Below are positions 36,478 to 45,661 of a stretch of DNA of 64,000 bases, in pieces. The notes under the pieces were generated by a model. It did not search any database and was not told the origin of the DNA. It worked only from the letters and a program-made list of their open reading frames with translations. Position 1 is the first letter of the stretch, and each line of letters starts with the position of its first letter. Where the stretch lies: assembly GCF_002979865.1 (NCBI RefSeq), contig NZ_PCPZ01000001.1:1116001-1180000 (forward strand), given 5' to 3'. The stretch comes from Arthrobacter sp. MYb214 (GTDB lineage: Bacteria > Actinomycetota > Actinomycetes > Actinomycetales > Micrococcaceae). The position numbers and the translations under genes were made by a program.

Positions 36478-37660
36478 CCCAGCTGCCTTCGATGTAGTAG
36501 CGGGGCACGCGCGGAGAAATGCGGGTTACCACTTCGTAGTTGATGGTGTTCGCCGCATAGGCCCAAGTGTTCACCGACTGCCCGCCTTTACCGAAGATAA
36601 TCGCCTCGGCGCCGAGGAAGTCCTCAGGCTTGATGTCCGCGCCCAGATCAATGACGCACTGGTCCATGGCGATGCGTCCGCGTACCGGGTAGGTGCGTCC
36701 GTTAACTGTTACCGGCGCACCTGTTGCGATGCGCGGCAAACCGTCTGCATAGCCCATGGGGATCAGCCCGAGGTAGGTCTCCGCTTCAGTCTTGTAATTC
36801 AGGCCGTAGGACACGCCCTGCCCCGGATGGACCTTCTTGACGTTAGCCACGCGGGTCTTCACTGTCATGGCTGGACGCAGGCCGAAACTTTCTGGCGAGT
36901 CGGTTTCAAAGGGGCTCAGGCCATACAAGCCCAACCCCAAGCGCACCATGTCGTGGTGCGAATCAGGTCGCGAAAGGATACCCGGCGTATTGGCGATATG
37001 GCGCACTTCAAGATCGAAGCCGGCTGCTTCTACCAGTTCTATGGCCTTGTTGAAGATTTCCAGCTGCTCGTCCGTTTCGGGCCGCTCTGGCTCATCTGCG
37101 ACCGCGAGGTGGGAGAAGATGCCAACTACGCGCAGCAGTCCTTCTTCTTGGAAGTCGCTGGCGCGGTTCAACAGATCAGGCAGGGCATCCATAGTTGAGC
37201 CATTGCGGCCAAGTCCTGTGTCCACCTTGATGTGGATACGTGCCGGTGTCTGCACGGCACGTGCTGCGGCGGCAACGTATTCCAGCTCCCAGCCTGAGAC
37301 TCCCAGATCAAGACCGGCATCAATGGCGGCCTCGAATGGGGTGTCCTCGGTGTGCAGCCAGGCCATCATGGGAGCATCGATGCCCGCTTCACGCAGGGCG
37401 AGAGCTTCCGTGGCATGGGCACACCCGATCCAGCGGGCGCCGCCCTCCAAGGCGGCCTTGGCTACGGGGATAGCTCCATGGCCGTAGGCGTCTGCTTTGA
37501 CGACGGCCATAACTGCAGCTGGGGCTACAACATCAGAAATCTGCTTGACGTTGTTGCGGATGGCCGACAAGTCAATGACTGCACGACGTTCAAATCCGAT
37601 AGCCTGTGCACCGCTGGTGCTCTTTGTCAGGTTGCTTTCTTCAAGCGCTTCAGAGTTCAC
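36461..37660 (-). CDS. alr: Alanine racemase
   Basis: 399 residues; converts L- to D-alanine for peptidoglycan. The PLP lysine lies in AVVKADAYGHG (about residue 50-60), and the C-terminal catalytic Tyr region is GVSYGLNYKTE near residue 285. There is a 25-residue N-terminal extension before RAVIDLSAIRNN, so a later start is possible. The start is GTG. First gene of the alr-tsaE-tsaB-rimI-tsaD string. Confidence 0.94.
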   Translation of the reverse strand: MNSEALEESNLTKSTSGAQAIGFERRAVIDLSAIRNNVKQISDVVAPAAVMAVVKADAYGHGAIPVAKAALEGGARWIGCAHATEALALREAGIDAPMMAWLHTEDTPFEAAIDAGLDLGVSGWELEYVAAAARAVQTPARIHIKVDTGLGRNGSTMDALPDLLNRASDFQEEGLLRVVGIFSHLAVADEPERPETDEQLEIFNKAIELVEAAGFDLEVRHIANTPGILSRPDSHHDMVRLGLGLYGLSPFETDSPESFGLRPAMTVKTRVANVKKVHPGQGVSYGLNYKTEAETYLGLIPMGYADGLPRIATGAPVTVNGRTYPVRGRIAMDQCVIDLGADIKPEDFLGAEAIIFGKGGQSVNTWAYAANTINYEVVTRISPRVPRYYIEGSWGEAGE

Positions 37661-37740
37661 CTATTCATCTTCGCACTTTTCGGTTCCGCTTGCCTTGTTC
37701 ACCCGTGCGCAGTTCGGCACATAGTGCGAGTTAAAGTCGG

Positions 37741-37783
37741 AAGGGGCGGACCCAAGCAACTGTGTTGCTGGGTCCGCCCCTTT
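37741..37783 (-). terminator. Intrinsic terminator downstream of mscL
   Basis: Long GC-rich stem, AAGGGGCGGACCC and GGGTCCGCCCCTT, with inner AGCAAC/GTTGCT pairing and a three-base loop. It lies 22 bp past the mscL stop and 80 bp before the alr start. Confidence 0.9.
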
Positions 37784-37804
37784 GAGACGGATGTTTGTCA
37801 GGGC

Positions 37805-38203
37805 TTAGCGCAGAGTCTTCAGCTCGTCGCGGATCTGGGCGAGCAGCTCCAGCTGTGGATCTACTTCTTCCTCTGGCTCTTCTGCACCGGCAGCACGGCG
37901 TGCAGCCAGTCGCTCGTTGAGCTTGGTCATTGGCAGAACCAGCGCGAAGTAGACAGCTGCAGCAATCAGCAGGAAGTTGACCAGTGCAGTCAGGAAGACA
38001 CCGAACTTGATGTCAACGCCGTCAATGGTTAGCAACAAGAAGCTGTCGAAGTTTGGAGATCCAACCAGGGCGGCGATCAATGGCATCAGCACATTATCGA
38101 CCAAGGCGGTGACTACAGCGCCGAAGGCAGCGCCGATAACAACAGCAACGGCCAGATCGACAACGTTGCCCTTCATAATAAAATCGCGGAAACCTTTTAG
38201 CAT
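37805..38203 (-). CDS. mscL: Large-conductance mechanosensitive channel MscL
   Basis: 132 residues from ATG 38203 (an in-frame ATG 15 bp earlier lacks support). MLKGFRDFIMKGNVVDLAVAVVIGAAFG is the family N-terminus and first membrane helix; a second helix (VFLTALVNFLLIAAAVYFALVLP) follows, then a charged C-terminal bundle. It opens under membrane tension to release solutes in hypo-osmotic shock. There is no ribosome-binding site; TATGCT lies 7-12 bp before the ATG, suggesting a leaderless transcript. Confidence 0.95.
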   Translation of the reverse strand: MLKGFRDFIMKGNVVDLAVAVVIGAAFGAVVTALVDNVLMPLIAALVGSPNFDSFLLLTIDGVDIKFGVFLTALVNFLLIAAAVYFALVLPMTKLNERLAARRAAGAEEPEEEVDPQLELLAQIRDELKTLR

Positions 38204-38313
38204 GGTTAGAGCATACACAGGAAAATCACAGCACGACTACGAATTTTGGCTCCGATCTGTAATAGTTCGGCAAACTCACAGAAATCGTTTGCTTAAATAT
38301 CAGCTGAAGAAGC

Positions 38314-39291
38314 CTAGATTTTCCTCAATAGCATCCTGCGCACCGAGTGATCCGCCGCCTTGCGCAGTACTAATTGCGCCCGCCCACGCGTAGGCAAGAC
38401 GTTTTCCCTGAGGTTCGGCTCGTTAATGCGCTTCCAGATACCGTGAGCAGTTTCCCGTGCCTCGACATCAGTGAGCTGGGCATAGCGGTGGAAGTAGCTG
38501 GCAGGGTCGGAGAAGGCACCGGAGCGCAGACGCATGAACCGCTTGATGTACCACTCTTCGATATCCGCGGTACGCGCATCCACGTAGACGGAGAAGTCGA
38601 AGAAGTCGCTCAGGGCCAGGCCCACGGTCCCATCGGAACGGGTTCGAGCAGGCTGCAATACGTTCAGTCCCTCGACAATCAATACCTGCGGTGAGCGGAT
38701 TACGTTGCGCTCCCCCGGGATGATGTCGTAGGTCAGGTGCGAGTAGACCGGAGCGCTTACTTCTGGGGCACCGGACTTTACCGCCGAGACAAAGCGCAGC
38801 AGCGCCCGCCGGTCATAGGATTCGGGGAACCCCTTGCGGTGCATGATCCCGCGGCGCTCGAGCTCGGCATTCGGGTACAAGAAGCCATCAGTGGTTATGA
38901 GCTGGACATCAGGCGTATGCGGCCAGCGGCGCAGCATTTCCTGCAGTACACGGGCAGTTGTGGACTTCCCCACGGCAACCGAGCCGGCGACGCCGATGAC
39001 AAAAGGCGTGCGGCTGGTCTGCTCGCCCAAGAAGGTAGTGGTTGCCTGATGCGTCGCGCCGGCACCCTCGACATAAAGCGACAGCAGGCGGCTCAGTGGC
39101 AGGTAGACGTCCCGGACCTCTTGCAAGTCCAGCTGGTCGCCGAGGCCGCGTAGCCGCTCAATGTCCGAGTAGTTCAGCGGCTGTTCCATTTGATTGGACA
39201 GGCGCGCCCATGTCTCGCGCTCCAGTTCAACGAAAGGCGAGATAGGCGTTTCAAGTGTTCCGTGTGGTTCCACGAGGGTAAATTCTGCCAA
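38314..39291 (-). CDS. coaA: Type I pantothenate kinase
   Basis: 325 residues from TTG 39291, selected because GGAG lies 7 bp upstream and homologues begin near this point (AEFTLVEP); ATG 39306 is the alternative. It catalyses the first step of coenzyme A synthesis. P-loop [17 protein letters not shown] is near residue 95-110, with DGFLYPN and [13 protein letters not shown] further on. Divergent from glmS. Confidence 0.93.
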   Translation of the reverse strand: MAEFTLVEPHGTLETPISPFVELERETWARLSNQMEQPLNYSDIERLRGLGDQLDLQEVRDVYLPLSRLLSLYVEGAGATHQATTTFLGEQTSRTPFVIGVAGSVAVGKSTTARVLQEMLRRWPHTPDVQLITTDGFLYPNAELERRGIMHRKGFPESYDRRALLRFVSAVKSGAPEVSAPVYSHLTYDIIPGERNVIRSPQVLIVEGLNVLQPARTRSDGTVGLALSDFFDFSVYVDARTADIEEWYIKRFMRLRSGAFSDPASYFHRYAQLTDVEARETAHGIWKRINEPNLRENVLPTRGRAQLVLRKAADHSVRRMLLRKI

Positions 39292-39440
39292 GAATATGCT
39301 CCACATCCCAATTAACAACATCAACAAGGCAATTGGATTAGTCAAAAAACGGCCGACTGGTGATCTAAGACATAGGTAATTTTGAGTGCTCCGACACGAT
39401 TATTCCCATCGATGGGCATTGAACCGGTAGGATTTTTCCC

Positions 39441-41312
39441 ATGTGCGGAATTGTTGGATATGCAGGAACCTCGAGCCAGGTCGCCGATCATGGCGCCCTC
39501 GACGTTCTAATTGAAGGTTTGCGTCGGTTGGAATACCGCGGCTACGACTCGGCTGGTGTCGCTGTTGTTGCCGATGGCGCCATTCATTCTCGTAAGAAGG
39601 CCGGCAAGCTGGTCAATCTGGAAAATGAAATTGCCGAGTCCCCATTGCCTAAGTCGATGACCGGCATTGGGCATACCCGTTGGGCAACCCACGGTGGTCC
39701 GAGCGATCAGAACGCTCACCCACACCTGGCCGATGGTGGCAAGCTTGCCATGATCCACAACGGAATTATTGAAAACTTCGCCGGCATCAAGGCCGGCTTG
39801 GCAGCCGAGAGCGTTGAATTCCTCTCGGATACCGATACCGAGGTTGCCGCAGCTCTGCTGGGCAAGCTCTACAGCTCCGAGGCCGAAGGCGATTTGACCC
39901 GCGCCATGCAGCTTGCTGTTCAGCAGCTCGAAGGTGCTTTCACCCTCTTGGCAGTTCACCAGGACCACCCAGGTGTTGTCGTTGCGGCTCGCCGCAACTC
40001 CCCTCTGGTTCTCGGTCTGGGCGATGGCGAAAACTTCCTGGGTTCGGATGTCTCCGGCTTCATCGACTTCACCCGTCGTGCCGTAGAACTGGGCCAGGAC
40101 CAGATCGTAACCATCACCCCGGATAACCATTCCATCACCGACTTCGACGGCAACCCGGCCGAAGGCAAGGAATTCACCGTTGACTGGGATGCAGCCAGCG
40201 CTGAAAAGGGCGGCTTCCCATCCTTCATGGAGAAGGAAATCTTCGACCAGCCTGCAGCTGTTGCCGACACCCTGCTGGGCCGCTCGGACGCTGATGGCCG
40301 ACTGACCCTGGACGAACTGCGTATCGCTCCAGAGGAACTGGCCGAAATCTCCAAGATTGTTGTTCTTGCTTGCGGCACCTCGGCATATGCCGGCTCCGTG
40401 GCCAAGTACGCTATCGAGTCCTGGTGCCGTATCCCGGTAGAAGTTGAGCTCTCCCACGAGTTCCGCTACCGCGAGCCAATCGTGGACGAAAAGACCCTGA
40501 TCGTTTCGATCTCCCAGTCCGGCGAAACCATGGACACCTTGATGGCTGTGCGTTACGCCAAGGAGCAGGGCGCCAAGACCATGTCGATCTGCAACACCAA
40601 CGGATCGACCATCCCACGCGAATCGGATGCGGTGCTGTACACCCACGCTGGTCCGGAAATTGCTGTGGCTTCCACCAAGGCATTCCTGGCACAGATCACC
40701 GCAACCTACCTGCTGGGCCTGTATCTGGCGCAGCTGCGCGGCAACCTGTTCCAGGGCCAGATCAAGGACATCCTTGCCGACCTGGGCAAGATCCCTTCCA
40801 AGATCCAGGACGTCTTGGACCGCGCGGAAGAGATCAAGGATCTGGCACGCAACATGTCAGATGCCAACTCCGTGCTGTTCCTGGGCCGCCACGTAGGCTA
40901 CCCGGTAGCAATGGAAGGCGCCTTGAAGCTCAAGGAAATCGCCTACATCCATGCTGAAGGCTTCGCCGCTGGCGAGCTGAAGCACGGCCCTATCGCCCTG
41001 ATCGACGATGGCCAGCCAGTGTTCGTCGTAGTTCCTTCCCCTCGTGGTCGCGACTCGCTGCACTCCAAGGTTGTCTCCAATATCCAGGAAGTGCGCGCCC
41101 GTGGCGCTAAGACCCTGGTTATTGCCGAAGATGGCGATGCTGCGGTCAAGGACTTCTCCGAGTGGGTCTTCTACGTGCCAGAAACCCCAACCCTGCTGAT
41201 GCCTCTGCTGGCCACCGTGCCACTGCAGATCTTCGCTTGCGAACTGGCATCCGCCAAGGGCTTCGATGTCGACCAGCCACGCAACTTGGCCAAGTCGGTG
41301 ACCGTGGAGTAA
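39441..41312 (+). CDS. glmS: Glutamine-fructose-6-phosphate aminotransferase (isomerizing)
   Basis: 623 residues. The N-terminal glutamine amidotransferase has Cys2 (MCGIVGYAG) as nucleophile, and GHTRWATHG. Two SIS isomerase domains follow (VACGTSAYAGSVAKY, SISQSGETMDTLMAV, and a C-terminal SAKGFDVDQPRNLAKSVTVE ending). It makes glucosamine 6-phosphate for cell-wall UDP-GlcNAc. AGGA is 8 bp before the ATG. The intergenic region before it contains CCCATCGATGGG (39405-39416). No glmS ribozyme-like structure was recognised. Confidence 0.96.
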   Translation: MCGIVGYAGTSSQVADHGALDVLIEGLRRLEYRGYDSAGVAVVADGAIHSRKKAGKLVNLENEIAESPLPKSMTGIGHTRWATHGGPSDQNAHPHLADGGKLAMIHNGIIENFAGIKAGLAAESVEFLSDTDTEVAAALLGKLYSSEAEGDLTRAMQLAVQQLEGAFTLLAVHQDHPGVVVAARRNSPLVLGLGDGENFLGSDVSGFIDFTRRAVELGQDQIVTITPDNHSITDFDGNPAEGKEFTVDWDAASAEKGGFPSFMEKEIFDQPAAVADTLLGRSDADGRLTLDELRIAPEELAEISKIVVLACGTSAYAGSVAKYAIESWCRIPVEVELSHEFRYREPIVDEKTLIVSISQSGETMDTLMAVRYAKEQGAKTMSICNTNGSTIPRESDAVLYTHAGPEIAVASTKAFLAQITATYLLGLYLAQLRGNLFQGQIKDILADLGKIPSKIQDVLDRAEEIKDLARNMSDANSVLFLGRHVGYPVAMEGALKLKEIAYIHAEGFAAGELKHGPIALIDDGQPVFVVVPSPRGRDSLHSKVVSNIQEVRARGAKTLVIAEDGDAAVKDFSEWVFYVPETPTLLMPLLATVPLQIFACELASAKGFDVDQPRNLAKSVTVE

Positions 41313-41327
41313 TCCACCGAGCACCAG

Positions 41328-41367
41328 AATTGCGGGCATTCCCTTTCCGGGAATGCCCGCAATTTTT
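41328..41367 (+). terminator. Intrinsic terminator after glmS
   Basis: Perfect 16-bp stem AATTGCGGGCATTCCC / GGGAATGCCCGCAATT around a TTTCC loop, followed by a T-run. Confidence 0.95.
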
Positions 41368-41399
41368 ATGCCCTGCAAGCACTGGATAAACTGATAGGC

Positions 41400-41750
41400 A
41401 TGATTGCAGGAATTGGAGTGGACATCGTTGATGTGCCGCGTTTTGGCCGCCAGCTCGAGAAGACTCCACGCTTGCGTGAACGGCTCTTCACCGAAGAAGA
41501 GCGGGGCCTGCCCCTGCGATCCCTGGCGGCCCGCTTCGCGGCCAAGGAAGCCATCGCCAAGGCGCTGGGAGCTCCTGCGGGCATGAACTGGCAGGACTGC
41601 ACTATCCGCAAAGATGAAGCCGGTGATCCCCAGGTTCACAACACTGGTTCAGTGGCCGCTGCCAGCGAGCTGCGTGGCATCAAATCATGGCATCTGACCA
41701 TGTCCCACGATGGAGATATGGCTATCGCAATGGTGGTTGCAGAACGCTAG
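41400..41750 (+). CDS. acpS: Holo-[acyl-carrier-protein] synthase
   Basis: 116 residues. [14 protein letters not shown] at the N-terminus holds the Mg-binding Asp, and [18 protein letters not shown] (about residue 45-62) holds the catalytic Glu/Lys. It moves 4'-phosphopantetheine from CoA to ACP. Length is normal for AcpS. Placed between glmS and nnr as in related genomes. Confidence 0.94.
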   Translation: MIAGIGVDIVDVPRFGRQLEKTPRLRERLFTEEERGLPLRSLAARFAAKEAIAKALGAPAGMNWQDCTIRKDEAGDPQVHNTGSVAAASELRGIKSWHLTMSHDGDMAIAMVVAER

Positions 41751-41833
41751 GCACCAACGCCACGACGAAAGAATAACGACACGCATCTCATTAAATAGGG
41801 CATCGCACAGGTGCCTTGAGTATTGTTTGTCTT

Positions 41834-43360
41834 ATGATTCCTGTCTACAGTGTTGCGCAAATTCGTGCGGTTGAAGCCCAGGAGAACTCCAAGCGGGGCG
41901 AGACCAGCTTAATGAAGCAAGCAGCCGCCCATTTGGCTTCAACGGCAGTCGCCATGCTGACCGAGAATTCCAGCGCCGATCCGGCTTTCGTGGTGGCGCT
42001 TATCGGCCCGGGCAACAACGGTGGAGATGGCTTGTATGCACTGGCAGAGCTCCAACTGCAGAAGATTTCCACTCTGGCTCTGCAGTGCCACGAACAGATC
42101 CATGCCGAAGGTGCTGCAGCATATCAAGCTGCCGGCGGTACCGTGCTGGACCTCTCCGACGGTCAAGGCGAATTAGCTAATGCCTCGCTCATTATTGACG
42201 CCATCTACGGCCTTGGATACCGTGCCGGCTCTGATTTGCCGAAGCTTCCTGCTGGCGCACGGGTGCTGGCCTGCGATATTCCTTCAGGCCTGGATCCTGA
42301 AACGGGCGTTGCGCAGGACTCTGTTCTTCGCGCAGAACGCACGGTAACTTTCGGTGCCATGAAATCCGGTCTTCTGTCTGTAGACGGACCGCTGGTTACC
42401 GGTGACATTACCGTGGCAGATCTCGAATTCGACTTTTCTTCCGTCCAAGCTGGAACGCAGCTTGTGGACGAGGTGGCCACTCGCGAGCTGCTGGACCAGC
42501 ACCGCTCTTGGCGGGATGCCGGACGGCACAAGTACCAGCGTGGAGTCCTGGGACTCATCGCCGGTTCCGGCCTTTATCCCGGAGCTGCTCAGCTGACCGC
42601 CAAGGCCGCTGTAGCCTGCGGCGTCGGATTGCTTCGCACCCACGTGCCAGAATCCATTCAGCCGCTCATGGCCGTCGCCGTGCCGGAGTCCGTGCCACTG
42701 GATGATGAGCAGATCAAGGAAGCGCTGTCTTCCTCCCGCCGTCAGATTCACGGCAAGGGCGCCAAGATCAAGGCTTGGGCCATTGGCCCGGGCTTGGATG
42801 GACGCACTCCCCCGACTGGCGCCATCGCTGATGTCTTTGCCAGCCCGCAGCCGGCCGTCATTGACGCGTCCGGATTGGAAGTCGTTCCTGCCGGCCCAAG
42901 CGAGCAGCCTCGCGTGCTGACGCCTCATGCCAAGGAACTGCGCATGCTGCTCAGCCGCGCTGGAGTGAAGATCACTCCCGATGAGATTTCCCAGGACCCG
43001 ATTCGCTGGACCCGGTGGGCCGCCCTGGCATACAACGCCGTGGTCCTGCTCAAGGGACCAACCAGCTACATTGTGGCCCCCAATGGCGACAGCCTGATGG
43101 TGAGCCACTCGGCACCAGAATTGGCCACTGCAGGCAGCGGCGATGTCCTGACCGGCATCCTGGGCTACATGCTCTCCGACAGCTCGCTCACGGGCACCGA
43201 AGGCCTGCGAACCGTGCCTAACCGCCGCATGATGGAACTGACCGCGTGTGCCGCTTACATTCATGGCCACCTGGGCCGGGTGACCGCTTCAGAGGGAACT
43301 GTCAATGCTTCGCGCCTGATCGAGAACCTGCCTAAGGTCATGAAGCAGTTCGGCTTCTAG
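41834..43360 (+). CDS. nnr: Bifunctional NAD(P)H-hydrate epimerase / ADP-dependent dehydratase
   Basis: 508 residues from ATG 41834. The N-terminal YjeF_N epimerase domain (to about residue 215) has GPGNNGGDGLYALAEL; the C-terminal YjeF_C dehydratase domain has GSGLYPGAAQLTAKAA, HAKELRMLL and TAGSGDVLTGILGYML. Together they repair hydrated NADH/NADPH. No ribosome-binding site precedes the ATG, and TATTGT at about -13 fits a leaderless transcript; TTG 41816 is an upstream alternative. Confidence 0.94.
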   Translation: MIPVYSVAQIRAVEAQENSKRGETSLMKQAAAHLASTAVAMLTENSSADPAFVVALIGPGNNGGDGLYALAELQLQKISTLALQCHEQIHAEGAAAYQAAGGTVLDLSDGQGELANASLIIDAIYGLGYRAGSDLPKLPAGARVLACDIPSGLDPETGVAQDSVLRAERTVTFGAMKSGLLSVDGPLVTGDITVADLEFDFSSVQAGTQLVDEVATRELLDQHRSWRDAGRHKYQRGVLGLIAGSGLYPGAAQLTAKAAVACGVGLLRTHVPESIQPLMAVAVPESVPLDDEQIKEALSSSRRQIHGKGAKIKAWAIGPGLDGRTPPTGAIADVFASPQPAVIDASGLEVVPAGPSEQPRVLTPHAKELRMLLSRAGVKITPDEISQDPIRWTRWAALAYNAVVLLKGPTSYIVAPNGDSLMVSHSAPELATAGSGDVLTGILGYMLSDSSLTGTEGLRTVPNRRMMELTACAAYIHGHLGRVTASEGTVNASRLIENLPKVMKQFGF

Positions 43361-43373
43361 GCTCTGGGTCCCT

Positions 43374-44093
43374 CTAGAGGCCGCCAGAAACTTTGAGAAC
43401 GCTGCCGGTGGTGTAGGCGGCTTCGCTAGACAATAGCCAAGCCACCGCACCGGCTACTTCTGTCGGCTTGCCTGCGCGTCCCATCGGGATCGTCTCGGCG
43501 ATTTGCGCAGGGCGCTGTGGATCCTTATGGAATTCAGTCCAAAGCGTTCCCGGGCTAACCGCATTCACTCGGATGCCGTCCTTAGCCAGTTCCTTGGACA
43601 GTCCCACTGTCAAGGCTTCTACTCCGGCCTTGGCTGCAGCGTAATGCACGTACGTGAAGGGGCTTCCGGATTCAGCCGCCACCGATGAAATGTTCACGAT
43701 TGCACCACCGCCATGTGACCGGAGCAGGGGCAGCGCATATTTAATGCAGGTAATTGGGCCCAGAAGGTTCACGTTCAGATCCGCGGCGATATCGGTCAAC
43801 TCGTTGTCTGCCAGATTTCCGATGGCCGTCGCTGATCCCGCGTTGTTTACCAGTCCTTCAAGTTCCCCAATGTCCTTCACTCGGGCGAAGAACCTTGCCA
43901 CTGATTCTTCATTGGCGCAGTCGATCTGCAGGACATGGCAAATCGCGCCGAGCTCACGGACTTTATCTGCCACTGCCTGCGCCGATTTCTCATCCTGCCT
44001 GTAGCCGATGATCAAGTTGCGGTCGGTGGCTAGACGCAGCGCAATCGCGGCTCCTAACCCACGACCACCGCCGGTGACCACAGTGTATGCCAT
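43374..44093 (-). CDS. SDR-family oxidoreductase
   Basis: 239 residues from ATG 44093, which has GGGAG upstream; the open frame further upstream overlaps ugd and is not coding. VTGGGRGLGAAIAL is the cofactor motif, NNAGSA follows near residue 85, and the catalytic YAAAK is near 152. The C-terminus ends VLKVSGGL, a variant of the usual VDGG. Substrate unknown. It follows ugd by 46 bp on the same strand, so the two may be cotranscribed, and converges with nnr. Confidence 0.85.
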   Translation of the reverse strand: MAYTVVTGGGRGLGAAIALRLATDRNLIIGYRQDEKSAQAVADKVRELGAICHVLQIDCANEESVARFFARVKDIGELEGLVNNAGSATAIGNLADNELTDIAADLNVNLLGPITCIKYALPLLRSHGGGAIVNISSVAAESGSPFTYVHYAAAKAGVEALTVGLSKELAKDGIRVNAVSPGTLWTEFHKDPQRPAQIAETIPMGRAGKPTEVAGAVAWLLSSEAAYTTGSVLKVSGGL

Positions 44094-44139
44094 GCGGCTC
44101 CCCCTCTCTTGCAGTTGCGGTCGCGTACCGCAGCTAGCT

Positions 44140-45513
44140 TCAGGAAGCCTGTACCGGAATCGAGGTAGTTGCCGGAGCCATGTTGCCCAGCTCGAAGTAT
44201 TCACCCGGACCGGTAACAGTCCAGCCCTGATTCCGCCATTCAGGGCGGTCCAGGACGTTGCGCCCGTCAATCAGCTGCTTGTTGGCCACTAGATCCGCCA
44301 GATCCGACGGATTCAGTTCGCGGAATTCATTCCATTCGGTCAGCACCAAGGTCAGGTCCGCATCCTTCGCCGCTTCCTTGAAGGAATCAACGTAGTTCAA
44401 GCGCGGGAAACGGCCGGCAGCGTTGGCGTTGCCTTCTGGGTCGTAGACCGAGACTTCAGCGCCCTCGTTGTACAGGCGGACGGCTATATCCAGTGCTGGC
44501 GAGTCCCGCACATCATCGCTGTTCGGCTTGAAAGTCACGCCGAGTACGCAGACATGCTTGCCTGCCAGCTCATTGCCCAGCATGTGCGAGGCCAGCGAGA
44601 CCACGCGGTCACGGCGTCGCAAATTGATCTGGTCGACTTCAGCCAAGAAGCCCATGGTCTGGCTCAGGCCAAGTTCGCTGACGCGTGCTTGGAGGGCTCG
44701 AATGTCCTTGGGCAGGCAACCGCCACCGAAGCCCACTCCAGCGTTCAGGAAACGGCGTCCAATGCGCTTATCGTGGCCAATGGCGTCGGCAAGGACCTTA
44801 ATGTCGCCGCCTACGGTTTCAGTCACCTCCGCAAAGGCGTTGATGAAAGAAATCTTGGTAGCCAGGAAGGCGTTGGCTGCAACCTTGACCAGTTCTGCAG
44901 TCTCCAGGTCCGTGGCGATCTCCGGAGTATCCAAGGCAAGGATCGGTGCATAGACTTTGCGCAGCAGTTCCAGTCCGTGTTCATGCTCCAGGCCGTAGAC
45001 CAGGCGATCGGGGCGCAGGGTATCCTGGACGGCGAAGCCTTCTCGAAGGAACTCCGGATTCCATGCCAGCGCGATGCTGCTTCCGTTCTTGGCGTCTTGG
45101 GCAATTTTCTCGCTCAGCCGGCGTGCGGTGCCTACCGGCACGGTGGACTTCCCGACAATCAGCGCTTCGCCGGTGATGTGCTCCAGCAGCGAATCCACAG
45201 CACCGTCTACGTAGGACATGTCTGCGGATTGCGAGTCGGCGCGCTGCGGGGTGCCCACGGTGATGAAGTGGATATCCGCGCCGGCAGCGACTTCTGCGTA
45301 GCTGTCGGTGAAGCGCAGGCGTCCGGAGGCCACATGCTTGCGCAGCAGTTCTGGCAGGCCTGGCTCGTGGAAGGGCAGAACGCCAGCGGCCAGTGCTTCC
45401 AGCTTGGCTTTGTCTACGTCCAGTCCAATGACTTCATAGCCCAGTTCAGCCATGCAGGCGGCATGGGTTGCACCGAGGTAGCCGGTGCCGATCACGCTGA
45501 TGCGTAAAGTCAC
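44140..45513 (-). CDS. ugd: UDP-glucose 6-dehydrogenase
   Basis: 457 residues. The Rossmann motif IGTGYLGATHAACMAELG is at the N-terminus; ESTVPVGT-type segment GKSTVPVGTARR lies near residue 120; the catalytic Cys is in GVGFGGGCLPKD (about residue 262); the UDP-binding C-terminal domain follows. It oxidises UDP-glucose to UDP-glucuronate for surface polysaccharide. It sits between nnr and glmM, so it is an insertion in the conserved cell-wall/CoA neighbourhood. Confidence 0.93.
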   Translation of the reverse strand: MTLRISVIGTGYLGATHAACMAELGYEVIGLDVDKAKLEALAAGVLPFHEPGLPELLRKHVASGRLRFTDSYAEVAAGADIHFITVGTPQRADSQSADMSYVDGAVDSLLEHITGEALIVGKSTVPVGTARRLSEKIAQDAKNGSSIALAWNPEFLREGFAVQDTLRPDRLVYGLEHEHGLELLRKVYAPILALDTPEIATDLETAELVKVAANAFLATKISFINAFAEVTETVGGDIKVLADAIGHDKRIGRRFLNAGVGFGGGCLPKDIRALQARVSELGLSQTMGFLAEVDQINLRRRDRVVSLASHMLGNELAGKHVCVLGVTFKPNSDDVRDSPALDIAVRLYNEGAEVSVYDPEGNANAAGRFPRLNYVDSFKEAAKDADLTLVLTEWNEFRELNPSDLADLVANKQLIDGRNVLDRPEWRNQGWTVTGPGEYFELGNMAPATTSIPVQAS

Positions 45514-45569
45514 GAAAGTCCTTCTCTCCGAGAACGCGAACCGATATCAGTTTCTATTAGTTAGCATGC

Positions 45570-45616
45570 CACACCCCCGCAGCGTGTTCCGGCGTGGAAC
45601 GCGCTGCGGGGGTGTG
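45570..45616. terminator. Strong hairpin between ugd and glmM
   Basis: CACACCCCCGCAGCG pairs with CGCTGCGGGGGTGTG, extended by TGTTCC/GGAACG-type inner pairing. It lies 46 bp past the glmM stop. The T-rich flank is on the plus side, so on the minus strand it works as a hairpin without a clean T-run. Confidence 0.75.
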
Positions 45617-45661
45617 AGTTTTCTTGATATTTACGTGTTGGTTGCTGGGAAGCTACTGGGC

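Noticed and set aside
45570-45616. Terminator for a plus-strand gene
   Set aside because: The T-rich side is on the plus strand, but no plus-strand gene ends here; it is listed as a strand-neutral hairpin.
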